NCBI GenBank assembly: GCA_002411015.1
Contig: DHPY01000003.1
Coordinates: 1-53,654, forward strand
Reading direction: 5' to 3'
Origin: Armatimonadetes bacterium UBA5352
GTDB taxonomy: Bacteria > Armatimonadota > Zipacnadia > Zipacnadales > UBA5352
Length of the DNA: 53,654 bases
Below, in pieces: positions 33,214 through 42,000 of this stretch. Positions within the stretch are counted from its first letter, which is position 1. The number at the start of each line of letters is the position of its first letter. The notes under the pieces were generated by a model that saw only the letters and a list, made by a program, of their open reading frames with translations, did no database searches and had not been told where the DNA came from. The translations under genes were made by a program, and so were the position numbers.

Positions 33214-34779
33214 ATGCGACGCCGCTCGACAGCTCTGACGGCCCTTGTAGCACTCATGCTTCTCGGCGCAGGCCTCGCCGCCGACGCCCAGGGCGTGCGT
33301 TTCGTCACGCCTCAGGAGGGCGATAGCGTCCGCGACATGGTCCGGATCCAGGCGACCAAGCCGAGCCCGAACGCGGGCTGGATCTCGTACAAGATCATCC
33401 GAGGGGACACCGGTGACTTCGTTGCCGCCGTGACCTCCCCGTTCGCCTACGTCTGGAACACCCGCGCCCGCGATGACGAGGGCAAGGACCTGTACCCAGA
33501 CGGTCAGTACACCCTCACCGCCGTCGCTCTCTCCGGCACCGGGTCGAAGGAGGGCGAGGCGTCCATCACCGTAACGCTCAAGAACAGTGTCCAGGCCACC
33601 GATACGCCACAGACCGTGGACCTGTCACTGTTCTACGACCGCAACGATGAGGTTCGCTACCGTGCAGAGGCCGACTGGGCGATCCGCCCCGCCTCCGACG
33701 AGGAGAAGCCGGAGGACGTGTACGCGATCGCCAAGGTCTTCAATGGCTCGCTGGTCTCGAACTGGAAGAACAAGGTCATGAGCCCGACCTACGCTGCGGG
33801 CCACGCGGTGCTGCACGTTGTCGTCGGGTCCTCCGGCGCGCAGGCGGGCACAAGTGATGTGGGAGCTCTGGACAACGCCGGCAAGGCGCTGACCTACCTT
33901 GCCCTGAAGAGCGGTGAGATGCGGCCTAAGCACGACGATGAGCCGAGCTTTGAGCTGGCAGAGATCACTGTGCCGCTACCTGGCCGCCCGGTGAAGGTTG
34001 GCGACAGCTGGCAGGGCCGCATGACCATCTGGCCGGACCCGCTGAAGGGCACCCTGGCGGCGGCCGGGGCAGAGCTGATGAGCGATCCGACGATGCAGGA
34101 TCCGGGGATGACGATGGACCCGGCCATGATGGACCCGACGATGATGGGCATGGTAGGCGGAGTCGCGGCGACGGGCCCGAAGGCTCCCACGAAGCTTGAG
34201 ACGCGCACGGTGCAGGCGACGCACAGGGTGGAGGGCTTCGAGTGGGTCGCGGGCTACCCCACGGTGCGGATCCGCAGCACCTACAGCGTTGACGACGATA
34301 GGGTGACGATCCCCTCAGCAAGTTCGGGCGCGGTTGCCGGCGCGGGGATGGACTTCGGGGCGCCGATGGAGCCCGCCATGATGGACCCCGGCATGATGGG
34401 CTTCGGCGACACTGGAGCGGGCGGCGGGATGGGCATTGGGGGCCAGAGCGCCGAGAAGGACACCTCCTACACCGGCGAGCGCATCACCTACTGGTCATGG
34501 GAGCTGAACCGGCCTCTCAGGATCGTTGACACCATCACGCACACGCTGGAGATCGAGCGCGCTCAGGCGATGACGGGCATGGACATGGGCATGCCCGGGA
34601 TGGGGATAGAGCCAGGGATGTATGGCCCGGGCATGATGGACCCCGCTATGATGGACCCGGGCATGATGATGGATCCCGGGATGGGCTACAGCTTCGGCCC
34701 GGGCATGCAGGCGGAGCCGCCGAAGCCGATGAAGGTCAGAATCCGCGTGAACCTCACGATCGAGGAGGTCGGCCTCTGA
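33214..34779 (+). CDS. Secreted methionine-rich protein
   Basis: This is a 521-aa protein with a cleavable signal (MRRRSTALTALVALMLLGAG, cut near ADAQG). Residues about 27-125 resemble an Ig-like domain (RFVTPQEGDSVRDMVRIQ). Three stretches are packed with Met, Asp and Pro: about 289-315 (MQDPGMTMDPAMMDP), 386-400 (MEPAMMDPGMM) and 452-503 (GMYGPGMMDPAMMDPGMM). The Met clusters resemble soft-metal (Cu(I)) binding segments, but no other copper gene is nearby, so metal binding is only a hypothesis. The beta-rich parts between them (PGRPVKVGDSWQGRMTI) may be a second domain. It lies in an operon between a HIT enzyme and a solute-binding protein. Confidence 0.75.
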   Translation: MRRRSTALTALVALMLLGAGLAADAQGVRFVTPQEGDSVRDMVRIQATKPSPNAGWISYKIIRGDTGDFVAAVTSPFAYVWNTRARDDEGKDLYPDGQYTLTAVALSGTGSKEGEASITVTLKNSVQATDTPQTVDLSLFYDRNDEVRYRAEADWAIRPASDEEKPEDVYAIAKVFNGSLVSNWKNKVMSPTYAAGHAVLHVVVGSSGAQAGTSDVGALDNAGKALTYLALKSGEMRPKHDDEPSFELAEITVPLPGRPVKVGDSWQGRMTIWPDPLKGTLAAAGAELMSDPTMQDPGMTMDPAMMDPTMMGMVGGVAATGPKAPTKLETRTVQATHRVEGFEWVAGYPTVRIRSTYSVDDDRVTIPSASSGAVAGAGMDFGAPMEPAMMDPGMMGFGDTGAGGGMGIGGQSAEKDTSYTGERITYWSWELNRPLRIVDTITHTLEIERAQAMTGMDMGMPGMGIEPGMYGPGMMDPAMMDPGMMMDPGMGYSFGPGMQAEPPKPMKVRIRVNLTIEEVGL

Positions 34780-34823
34780 CGCGCACAGGGTCGCAGAGGT
34801 TGGCCAAGGGGCAGGGGGAGATC

Positions 34824-36131
34824 ATGAGCGTCTCTCCACCACAATCGAGCATCGGCCGCGGCGCCTCTGCCGCGGCCGTGCCTGTGTACTACCGGTGCAT
34901 GGCCGTTGTGGCCATCGCGCTGCTGGCCGTGCTGCCACAGGCGCGTGCAGGCGCCCGGGACGACACTGCGGCGCCACGCACCAACCTCCAGGTCACGCTA
35001 TGGGACAGTGGTGTCGCAACTGAGCGCGAGGCACTCAGCCAGCTTCTCTTCAGCTTCCAGCGCGCCAACCCCGATGTGATCGTGTGTCTGGAGTGGAAGG
35101 ACCAGGCCCTGCAGGCCGAGTGGGTCCCCCGCTGGTGCGGTGACTACCGCAGCTACGCGCCCGATCTGACTGTGATGAGTGAGCAGTTGGCGTGGGAGCA
35201 CCGCCATGAGCTGCTGGCGCTGCCTGAGGCCCTCGCGCGCGAGCTTCGTCAGGCCTGCGATCCGGCGGTCATGCGCCGGCTTCCCGGACCGGCCCGCGCA
35301 ATCCCCTGGCGCGTGTCGACCCGCGCCCTCTACTACCGCCCCGATCTGCTCTCAGCCTCGGAGCTTACGGCGCCTGTAACGCTCGAGGAGCTGGCGGACC
35401 GCGCTGAGGCCCTCGCCGATCCACCTGCACGCTACGGACTGGGTCTTCCCCGGCCTCTGGGTGGGGGGGAGGAACTCCTGCACGCGCTCGGGCGTGCGCA
35501 GGGCAGTGCGCAGCTTGAGGTTGATGAGCCGGGGCCGACGCTCTCGGATGGAAGCTCCGACGGCAGTCGCGGCGGGCGGCCGGACTACGAGACTGCGCTT
35601 GAGCTACTGGTGGGACTGCAGTCGCGGGGCGCGCTGCAGCCCGAGACCCTGACCTGGAGTGAGCGCGAGCTGGTTGAGCTCTTCGCACAGGGGCGCCTGG
35701 CGATGATGATCGCGCCGATCGAGGCGGCCCGGATGCTCAAGGACATGGAGGACGCTGCCGCGTGGGCGGTTGCGCCCCTCCCGATGGCCCCGGCTGGTTC
35801 GGGCGCGGTGGAGGTGCAGTGGCTTGTCGCCTTCGGCGATACAGACCGCCAGGACGCTGCCGTTCGGCTCATGCGCTACATAGCTGAGAAGGAGAGCCAG
35901 CGGATGCTCGCGATGATGCCCTCCGTCCCGGCCATGCGTGAGCTGACAGAGGAGCTCTCGGCGGTGTCGCCGTGGTCGGCACACGTCGCGAGCCTGCGGG
36001 CGGCCGAGGGTGTGCCGCTTGCGAGCTGGAAGCGCCTGCGCCCACTGCTTGGCGATGCGCTTGTCTACGCGCTGAGTGGCCGTAAGACCGCGCGCGAGGC
36101 GCTCTCAGAGGCGATGGCAGTCGCCCGGTGA
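34824..36131 (+). CDS. Extracellular solute-binding protein, family 1
   Basis: This is a 435-aa exported binding protein. The signal helix lies at about residues 24-42 (CMAVVAIALLAVLPQARA). Following it are LQVTLWDSG, FQRANPDVIVCLEWKDQ and PDLTVMSEQLAW, then IPWRVSTRALYYRPDLL, TLEELADRAEAL and FAQGRLAMMIAPIEAARML, which is the order of family 1 sugar-type binding proteins. The C-terminal part (AAVRLMRYIAEKESQRML, VSPWSAHV) fits as well. ATG at 34824 is preceded by GGGGGAG. No ABC permease or ATPase of the sugar type is nearby, so its partner must lie elsewhere. Ligand unknown. Confidence 0.8.
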   Translation: MSVSPPQSSIGRGASAAAVPVYYRCMAVVAIALLAVLPQARAGARDDTAAPRTNLQVTLWDSGVATEREALSQLLFSFQRANPDVIVCLEWKDQALQAEWVPRWCGDYRSYAPDLTVMSEQLAWEHRHELLALPEALARELRQACDPAVMRRLPGPARAIPWRVSTRALYYRPDLLSASELTAPVTLEELADRAEALADPPARYGLGLPRPLGGGEELLHALGRAQGSAQLEVDEPGPTLSDGSSDGSRGGRPDYETALELLVGLQSRGALQPETLTWSERELVELFAQGRLAMMIAPIEAARMLKDMEDAAAWAVAPLPMAPAGSGAVEVQWLVAFGDTDRQDAAVRLMRYIAEKESQRMLAMMPSVPAMRELTEELSAVSPWSAHVASLRAAEGVPLASWKRLRPLLGDALVYALSGRKTAREALSEAMAVAR

Positions 36132-36239
36132 GGACGGACTGCGCGAACACCGCGTCGCGCGCAGCCTCTACGGCGGGTGGCCGTGGGGTTACCCGAGACA
36201 CGCGAGGAATGCGCCGTCGCCGGCGCCATGATCGTTGTC

Positions 36240-36268
36240 TTGACAGCGGGGGGAGCTTGGTCTACTCT
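36240..36268 (+). promoter_or_regulatory. Orphan promoter facing lepB from its 3' side
   Basis: TTGACA (36240-36245), a 17-nt spacer and TACTCT (36263-36268), the same boxes as hrcA. No plus-strand gene follows, and transcription would run antisense into lepB. Confidence 0.45.
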
Positions 36269-36312
36269 TCTACCGGCCGCGCTTCAGCCGCCGCCGTCGT
36301 CAGCAGGCCGCG

Positions 36313-36897
36313 CTATCTGCTCTCGGCGCCGACCATGCCATTCTCCTGGATGACGGGAGCCAGTTGCCCGATCCTCCCGGGGGGCCACACGATCTTCCTG
36401 ACTTGTCCGACCACGCTGGATACGGGGATGGGGCCGAAGTCACGGCTGTCCTCACTGCTGTTGCGGTTATCACCGAGGACGAAGAGGTGGTCATTCGGGA
36501 TCTTCGTCACGAGCGGCAACTCAGCCACGGGCTGCACCTTCAGGTAGGGCTCCTTGAGCCAACTCCCGTTGAGCCAGACGCGGCCCCCGGCGATGCCGAC
36601 GAGGTCACCACCGACGGCGATGACGCGCTTGAGGTACGCGCCCTCATTGGGATGATCGAAGACGATGATGTCACCGTGCTTCGGCGGACGCCCGTTCCTG
36701 TAGGCGTCGAGGCGGATCGTGTAGTAATCGCCCGGCTCCAGCGCAGGTGTCATTGACTCGCTGTCCACTGTGCCGAAACGCACCACATTGGTGAAGAGGT
36801 ACCAGAGCGCGCCGGCGAAAATGAGCGGGACGATAAGCCGTATCGCCAGGCGCAGCGGTCGTGCCCGCCGTTCTGGAAGATGATCAGGTCTGCCCAT
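36313..36897 (-). CDS. lepB: Signal peptidase I
   Basis: The membrane protease removes signal peptides of exported proteins. The 194-aa product has one N-terminal membrane helix (LAIRLIVPLIFAGALWYLF), then the catalytic Ser in VDSESMTPAL (about residues 43-52) and the catalytic Lys in YLKRVIAVGGD (about 86-96). The C-terminal box GDNRNSSEDSRDFGPIP follows near 141-157. GGTGGAA precedes the ATG at 36897; the longer upstream frame lacks similarity. A promoter is found 60-85 nt upstream. With so many exported proteins around, the gene has obvious clients, although they are not specific to it. Confidence 0.94.
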   Translation of the reverse strand: MGRPDHLPERRARPLRLAIRLIVPLIFAGALWYLFTNVVRFGTVDSESMTPALEPGDYYTIRLDAYRNGRPPKHGDIIVFDHPNEGAYLKRVIAVGGDLVGIAGGRVWLNGSWLKEPYLKVQPVAELPLVTKIPNDHLFVLGDNRNSSEDSRDFGPIPVSSVVGQVRKIVWPPGRIGQLAPVIQENGMVGAESR

Positions 36898-37207
36898 GGT
36901 TCCACCAGTGCCGGAGCGTGATGCGGCGCCGTTAGCTCTCTGCCCCCAACCACTGAGTCTACCGGCGCACAGACGGGAAGTCAATGAGGTCGGTCGCCGT
37001 GAATGTGCGGAAAAGAGGGCCGGAAAAAAAGTGCTCGGCTGAGAGAAGGACATTGGCCTGGGGAGGGGGAAGATGCGTTCCGCCGTGGAGGGTGCGTGCG
37101 GCGAGGTGTCCGTGGTCTCGGCACCGGGAGAACACTATCTGACCCGGCATGGGGTCGTGGCCTGCTGATGTGACGGAAGTCGCCGGGGAAGGGATGAATA
37201 CGATTCG
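36898..37207. other. 310-bp gene-free divergent region
   Basis: It contains the lepB promoter at 36956-36984. No convincing promoter for the plus-strand operon was found. At 37194-37211 a 5-codon frame (MNTIR, stop) overlaps the start codon of the first operon gene (ATGA) and may be a leader. Confidence 0.5.
36956..36984 (-). promoter_or_regulatory. lepB promoter
   Basis: On the minus strand TTGACT (36984-36979), a 17-nt spacer and TAGACT (36961-36956). Confidence 0.75.
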
Positions 37208-37924
37208 ATGATTAAGGCCGAATTGGCGAGGAAGATCTACAAGTCAGACACCGACTGGGGTCAGGTTCAGCGGCAGATCACTCTTCCGTGGCGTGAGGCG
37301 TTCCGCATCAGCTATCGGAATGTCATCATGCGACTTGGCCGCGCCATGATCACCGGCGCCGGCATCGTTCTCGGCATCGCGTTCCTCACCTCGGTATGGA
37401 CGGCCAAGGTGGCGCAGGAAGGCATAGACAGATACGAAGCTCAGAGCGCGAGGGCCATCGGTGAGGACGAGGGGGCTATGGCGCCGGGCGCCGAGGAGGC
37501 CAAGGCGGAAGAGGAGGCCCGCGCGGCGCGGCAGACCTGGCTGGTGGTCATGTCGCTGATGGTCTCCGCCGTCGGAATCACGAACTCGATGCTGATGTCC
37601 GTCACGGAGCGTTTTCGCGAGATCGGCACGATGAAGTGCCTCGGTGCGCTCGATGAGTTCATCGTGCGGATCTTCCTCATCGAGTCCATCGTGCTCGGCT
37701 TCATCGGCTCCCTGGTGGGCGCTCTCGCGGGGCACGGCATCATGCTGCTCGTCTACATCGCCAAACAAAGCGGCGTGGCGGCGATGATGAACTGGGGCGA
37801 GATGCTGCTCTACATCGTGATAGCGCTGGGGATCGGCATGTTCCTTTCGTTGATTGCTGCCGTGCCGCCCGCGATGCGCGCGGCGCAGATGCCGCCTGCG
37901 GCGGCGCTGGCAACTGAAGTCTGA
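37208..37924 (+). CDS. Minimal FtsX/MacB-type ABC permease
   Basis: This is a 238-aa permease. Four helices are visible: about residues 46-67, 109-131, 154-182 and 197-220. Between the first two, where MacB or LolC have a 200-residue periplasmic domain, only about 40 charged residues stand (EGIDRYEAQSARAIGEDEG and an Ala/Glu-rich run). SVTERFREIGTMKCLGALD (about 130-148) is the coupling helix typical of FtsX permeases, and the end PAMRAAQMPPAAALATEV fits too. It is the first gene of an operon with an ABC ATPase and a giant FtsX fusion. It probably forms the second half of a heteromeric permease. Confidence 0.85.
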   Translation: MIKAELARKIYKSDTDWGQVQRQITLPWREAFRISYRNVIMRLGRAMITGAGIVLGIAFLTSVWTAKVAQEGIDRYEAQSARAIGEDEGAMAPGAEEAKAEEEARAARQTWLVVMSLMVSAVGITNSMLMSVTERFREIGTMKCLGALDEFIVRIFLIESIVLGFIGSLVGALAGHGIMLLVYIAKQSGVAAMMNWGEMLLYIVIALGIGMFLSLIAAVPPAMRAAQMPPAAALATEV

Positions 37925-37995
37925 GAGCCTTCATCACCGGCCGGCGACCGACAGGACACAGCTGACGGTGGTCACGGCACCAAGGAGAGCGTACT

Positions 37996-38880
37996 ATGGC
38001 GCGAATTGAATGCCCCGAATGCGGTCATGTTGAGGAGACGACCGGGCTGGTTACGATCTGCCCGAACTGCAAGGCCGACCTTCGCACTGTCATGGCTGAG
38101 ATGGGTCATCGCCGCGAGCGTCTGCGCGAGGTAGCACATGACGACTCCATGACCACTCATGAGTACATCGTGCGCACGAAGGACCTGCACAAGATTTACA
38201 AGATGGGTGAGGTCGAGGTCCCTGCGCTTAAGGGCGTCGATGTCAACATCCGCCGCGGCGAGTACCTCTCAATCATGGGCCCGTCCGGCTCAGGGAAGAG
38301 CACGCTGTTCAACATGGTTGGCGGGCTGGACAAGCCGTCGCGGGGCACCTGTTTCATCGAAGAGGTCGACATGGCACAGCTCGACGCCTTCGAGCTTGCG
38401 TGGCTGCGCTGTCGGAAGATCGGCTACATCTTCCAGACCTTCAACCTCATCCCGGTCATGACGGCGCTTGAGAACGTCACGCTGCCGATGATCTTTGCCG
38501 GGATGAGCAGCGACGAGATGATGGAGCGCGGCGCACTGCTGCTCGACCTCGTCGGCCTCGGTGAGCGCCTGCACCACAAGCCCTACGAGCTCTCCGGCGG
38601 GCAGCAGCAGCGCGTTGCCGTCGCGCGGTCGCTGGCGAACAACCCCGCGATCATCCTCGCCGACGAGCCGACCGGTAACCTCGACCTGCAGACCGGCAAG
38701 GAGATCATCGACCTCCTCAAGGAACTCAACGAGGAGAGCGGCGTGACGATCATCTCCGCCACGCACGACCTCAAGATGATCGACGTGTCGGATCGCGTCA
38801 TCCACATCCGCGATGGACAGGTTGAGCGGATAGAGAACCGCGCGGACATCGACCTTGAGGTCGGCACTCTTGGTCAGTAG
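37996..38880 (+). CDS. LolD/MacB-type ABC ATPase with N-terminal zinc ribbon
   Basis: This is a 294-aa ATPase. Residues 1-30 form a zinc ribbon (CPECGHVE at 6-13 and CPNCK at 22-26), which is not part of ordinary LolD or MacB ATPases. The ABC core from about 55 holds Walker A MGPSGSGKST (about 95-104), the Q-loop IFQTFNLIPV, the signature LSGGQQQRVAVARSL (about 197-211), Walker B IILADEPTGNLD (about 217-228) and the H-loop SATHDLKMID. It energises the FtsX-type permeases encoded on both sides. AAGGAG lies 8 nt before the ATG. Loss of any ribbon Cys would be needed to rule out metal binding. Confidence 0.93.
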   Translation: MARIECPECGHVEETTGLVTICPNCKADLRTVMAEMGHRRERLREVAHDDSMTTHEYIVRTKDLHKIYKMGEVEVPALKGVDVNIRRGEYLSIMGPSGSGKSTLFNMVGGLDKPSRGTCFIEEVDMAQLDAFELAWLRCRKIGYIFQTFNLIPVMTALENVTLPMIFAGMSSDEMMERGALLLDLVGLGERLHHKPYELSGGQQQRVAVARSLANNPAIILADEPTGNLDLQTGKEIIDLLKELNEESGVTIISATHDLKMIDVSDRVIHIRDGQVERIENRADIDLEVGTLGQ

Positions 38881-39078
38881 CGCGCACTGCGGAGCGGTGA
38901 CGCGCCGGATGAACCACCGTACGAGCCCGGCACGGGCTTTCGCGGCCGGGCGAGGCTGTTGAGTTGGCGCGCGGCAACCGCCGCGCGCCAGGTTTCTCTG
39001 CGAAGACGGCGGTTCACTCCTGGGGGAGACCGTCGGCGCGCTTGCCGCGCGCAATTCTCCGGAGGCGGTGAAGGGAAC
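38881..39078 (+). other. Structured 198-nt spacer inside the operon
   Basis: The spacer between the ATPase and the M28-FtsX gene has at least three hairpins: a perfect 11-bp stem with an AACC loop at 38965-38990, a 6-bp GC stem at 39036-39052, and CCCGGC/GCCGGG near 38926-38950. CTCCGGAG covers part of the ribosome-binding region at about 39057. It may set the level of the downstream fusion protein by attenuation or site masking. Confidence 0.5.
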
Positions 39079-42000
39079 TTGCTGCGTCCACTTCGGGCCA
39101 CAGGCTTCATCATATCCATCCTCGCATTCGCCCTTATGGCCGGTCCTGCGCTGGCTCAGGGCGGTCACGAAGAGGAGATCGTCCTTGAGTCCGAGATCGA
39201 CTACAAACTGGCTGCCTCAGCGGTTGATGAGCAGGCGATGCGTGGGCTTATCTCGCGCCTCGAAGGCCTCGGGTCGCGCGTCACCGGCTACCCGGGCTGC
39301 CATGAGGCCGCCCGAATCGTCGAGCAGGGCTTCCGCTCGCTCGGAATCGACGATGTGTCTGTGCAGCAGTTCCCGATCGTCGTCCCTGTCGCTAACCGGG
39401 ACGACCAGGGCCGCCCCGCCTCAATCGAGGTGCAGAACGGCCCGAGCTTCGGGATGTTTCCGATCTGGCCCAACCTCGTCCGGACACCGAAGACGCCTCC
39501 GTCCGGAATCACCGGCAACCTGATCTACGTCGGCGACGGCAGCCTCCGTGCTTTCAACGGCCAGGAGGTCACGAACTCCATCACGATGGTGGACTTCAAC
39601 TGCCAGGCCGAGTGGTTCAACGGGCCGCTGCTTGGCACCAAGGCCGTTCTCTTCATCGAGCCCGATGAGACGATCCGCGGTGAGGCTGAGGCGAAGTTCC
39701 TGTCGATTCCGGTGGATATCCCGCGGTACTGGATCCCGCGTGAGGCCGCCGATCACCTGATGGGCCTGCTGCTCTCCCGCGACCGCGTCCCCGTCACCGT
39801 CCGCTGTGACATGCAGTGGCAGCAGCGCACCGGCGAGAATATCATCGCCACCATCGAGGGCAGCGATCCGCGCCTGAAGAACCAGCGCGTCGTCGTCCAG
39901 GCATATTACGACTCTATCTCGATCACCCCCGACCAGGCTCCCGGTGCGGAGAATGCGGCGTCCATCGCCGCGATGATGGAACTCGCGAAGGCGTTCACCC
40001 AGCAGCCTCCCAAGCGCACCGTCGTCTTCCTCGCCACCGCCGGGCATTTCGAGGCGCTCACCGGGACCAAGGCCTTCCTGCGCGAGTTCGTTCGTGGCGC
40101 GCACGGCGAGAAGCGCGTCAAGCACATGTTTGATCTGGCCAACACGGCGCGCAAAGAGCTGGAAGACGCTATCGCGCGCGTCTGGGATGAGACCGAACAG
40201 CTAGATGAGGAGAAGACACCCGAGGAGCTTGCGGCCGAGCGCCTGCGAGCGATGGGCCGGATCGAGCGGGCGATCAAGCTCTGCGCGAAGAACGGTCGCC
40301 GGCTGGAGAGGACAGTCAACAAGGCTCGCCGCGAGGATCCGAACGAGGGCAAGCTCGACGAACAGCAGCTTGAGCCTGAGGAGCTCAATGAGCGGCTGGC
40401 GCTGATCGAGGAGTTCTCCGCGGCCCCGCCGCGTGTCGAGGCGGCCGTTGACACCGCCCGCGATGCGCTCCGAGAGGCCGTCCGGGTGGGTGCCGACGCC
40501 TCTCTTGAGGAGAAGGAAGCGGCCCTGGCGCTGGTGCAGGAGCGCGCCTTCGACGTTGTGGACGCCATCGACTTCTCCGACAAAAAGGTCTACCTCTGGT
40601 TCTCAATCGACCTGTCAAGTCACAACGATCTCTTCGGCATCTTCTACAAGGGTTACTTCTACAACTACCGCGAGAGCATCCAGTGGAAGTTCTCCGATAT
40701 CGGCAAGAAGGCCCGTGAGTACTCTGACCTGATCTCAACCGCGCTGGGCGTCCCGGTGCGTCTGGTTGATGGCATCAACGCCATCCAGGGCAAGTCGTGG
40801 CAGACATACATGGCCGGTAAGCTCGCGCTGGCGAACGAGGTTGCGAATATCGCCGGCGTTCCGGGACTTGGCTTCGCCACCGTGCACGACTCGCGTCCGT
40901 GGGTCGACACGCCCATGGACAGGATCGAGCACATGCAGATTCCGAACCTCGTCGAGCAGACGCGTTTCCTGAGCTGTCTGCTGCAGGATATGGTCGGGAT
41001 AGATGACCCGCGTGACCTCTATGACCTGGAGTTGGCGGATGACTTCGTTGAGGTCAAGGGCCGCGCGGTGCAGTTCAATCCTGAGGAGAGCCTCTTCCCC
41101 GACAAGCCGATGGTCGGCTCCGTGGCCGTCGGGCGCACGGGCTCAAAGACCGGTATGGGTGTGCGCGGAGAGGTCTTCGACATCGTGGACGAAGAAGGCC
41201 ACTTCACCCTCCTCGGCATGCCCAACGCGCGAGCGCGTGGCGGGAAGCTGACGGTCGAGGCGTACCTGATTGACGAACAGACCGGTTCGGTGGCAATGGC
41301 GCCTGACCGCGGCGTCACCGGGGCCGAGCAGTATCCCAACGAGATCACGCTGGACCAGGAGATCAAGCCGGTCACCGTTGTGATGTTCGACTGCAAACCG
41401 GTCGCGATCTTCGACATGGTGGACCAGCGCTTCTTCCAGCTTCTGCGCGAACTGCACATCTACGACGCGCAGACCGACGCCGCACCCTATGAATTCGGCT
41501 ACTGTCTGCCGCTGCCGCCGGAGCAGTTCACCTCGAGCTACGAGCCCGTGGCGGTGGTATTCGTGCCCTCAGGGACAAACGTGAAGATCACGATGGGGGC
41601 CAGCCTGCTCGGCCTGCGCTTCCTGCTCGTCAATCCGACTGAGCAGGAAAAACTCGGCGCCGGCTACCTGGTGGACCGCTATCCATCACTGTACGCGACC
41701 CCGTACCGTGTCGCGATGGACATGTGGCAGCTCGACGAGACGCGCATGACGGACCTCGCGAAGCATGGTATCACCAACGAGCGCGTCCAGAGCTCACACC
41801 AGGACGCGGCCGAGTACCTCAAGCTCGCGCAGCAGTACCTGCGCGAACGCAAGTATGACCAGTTCTTCACGGCCGCGCGTTCTGCATGGAGCTACGAATC
41901 GCGTGCCTATCCGGACGTTCGCAAGACCGCCGATGATGTGGTCAAGGGCGTTCTGTTCTATCTCGCGCTGCTGATGCCGTTCGCGCTCTTTGCCGAGCGC

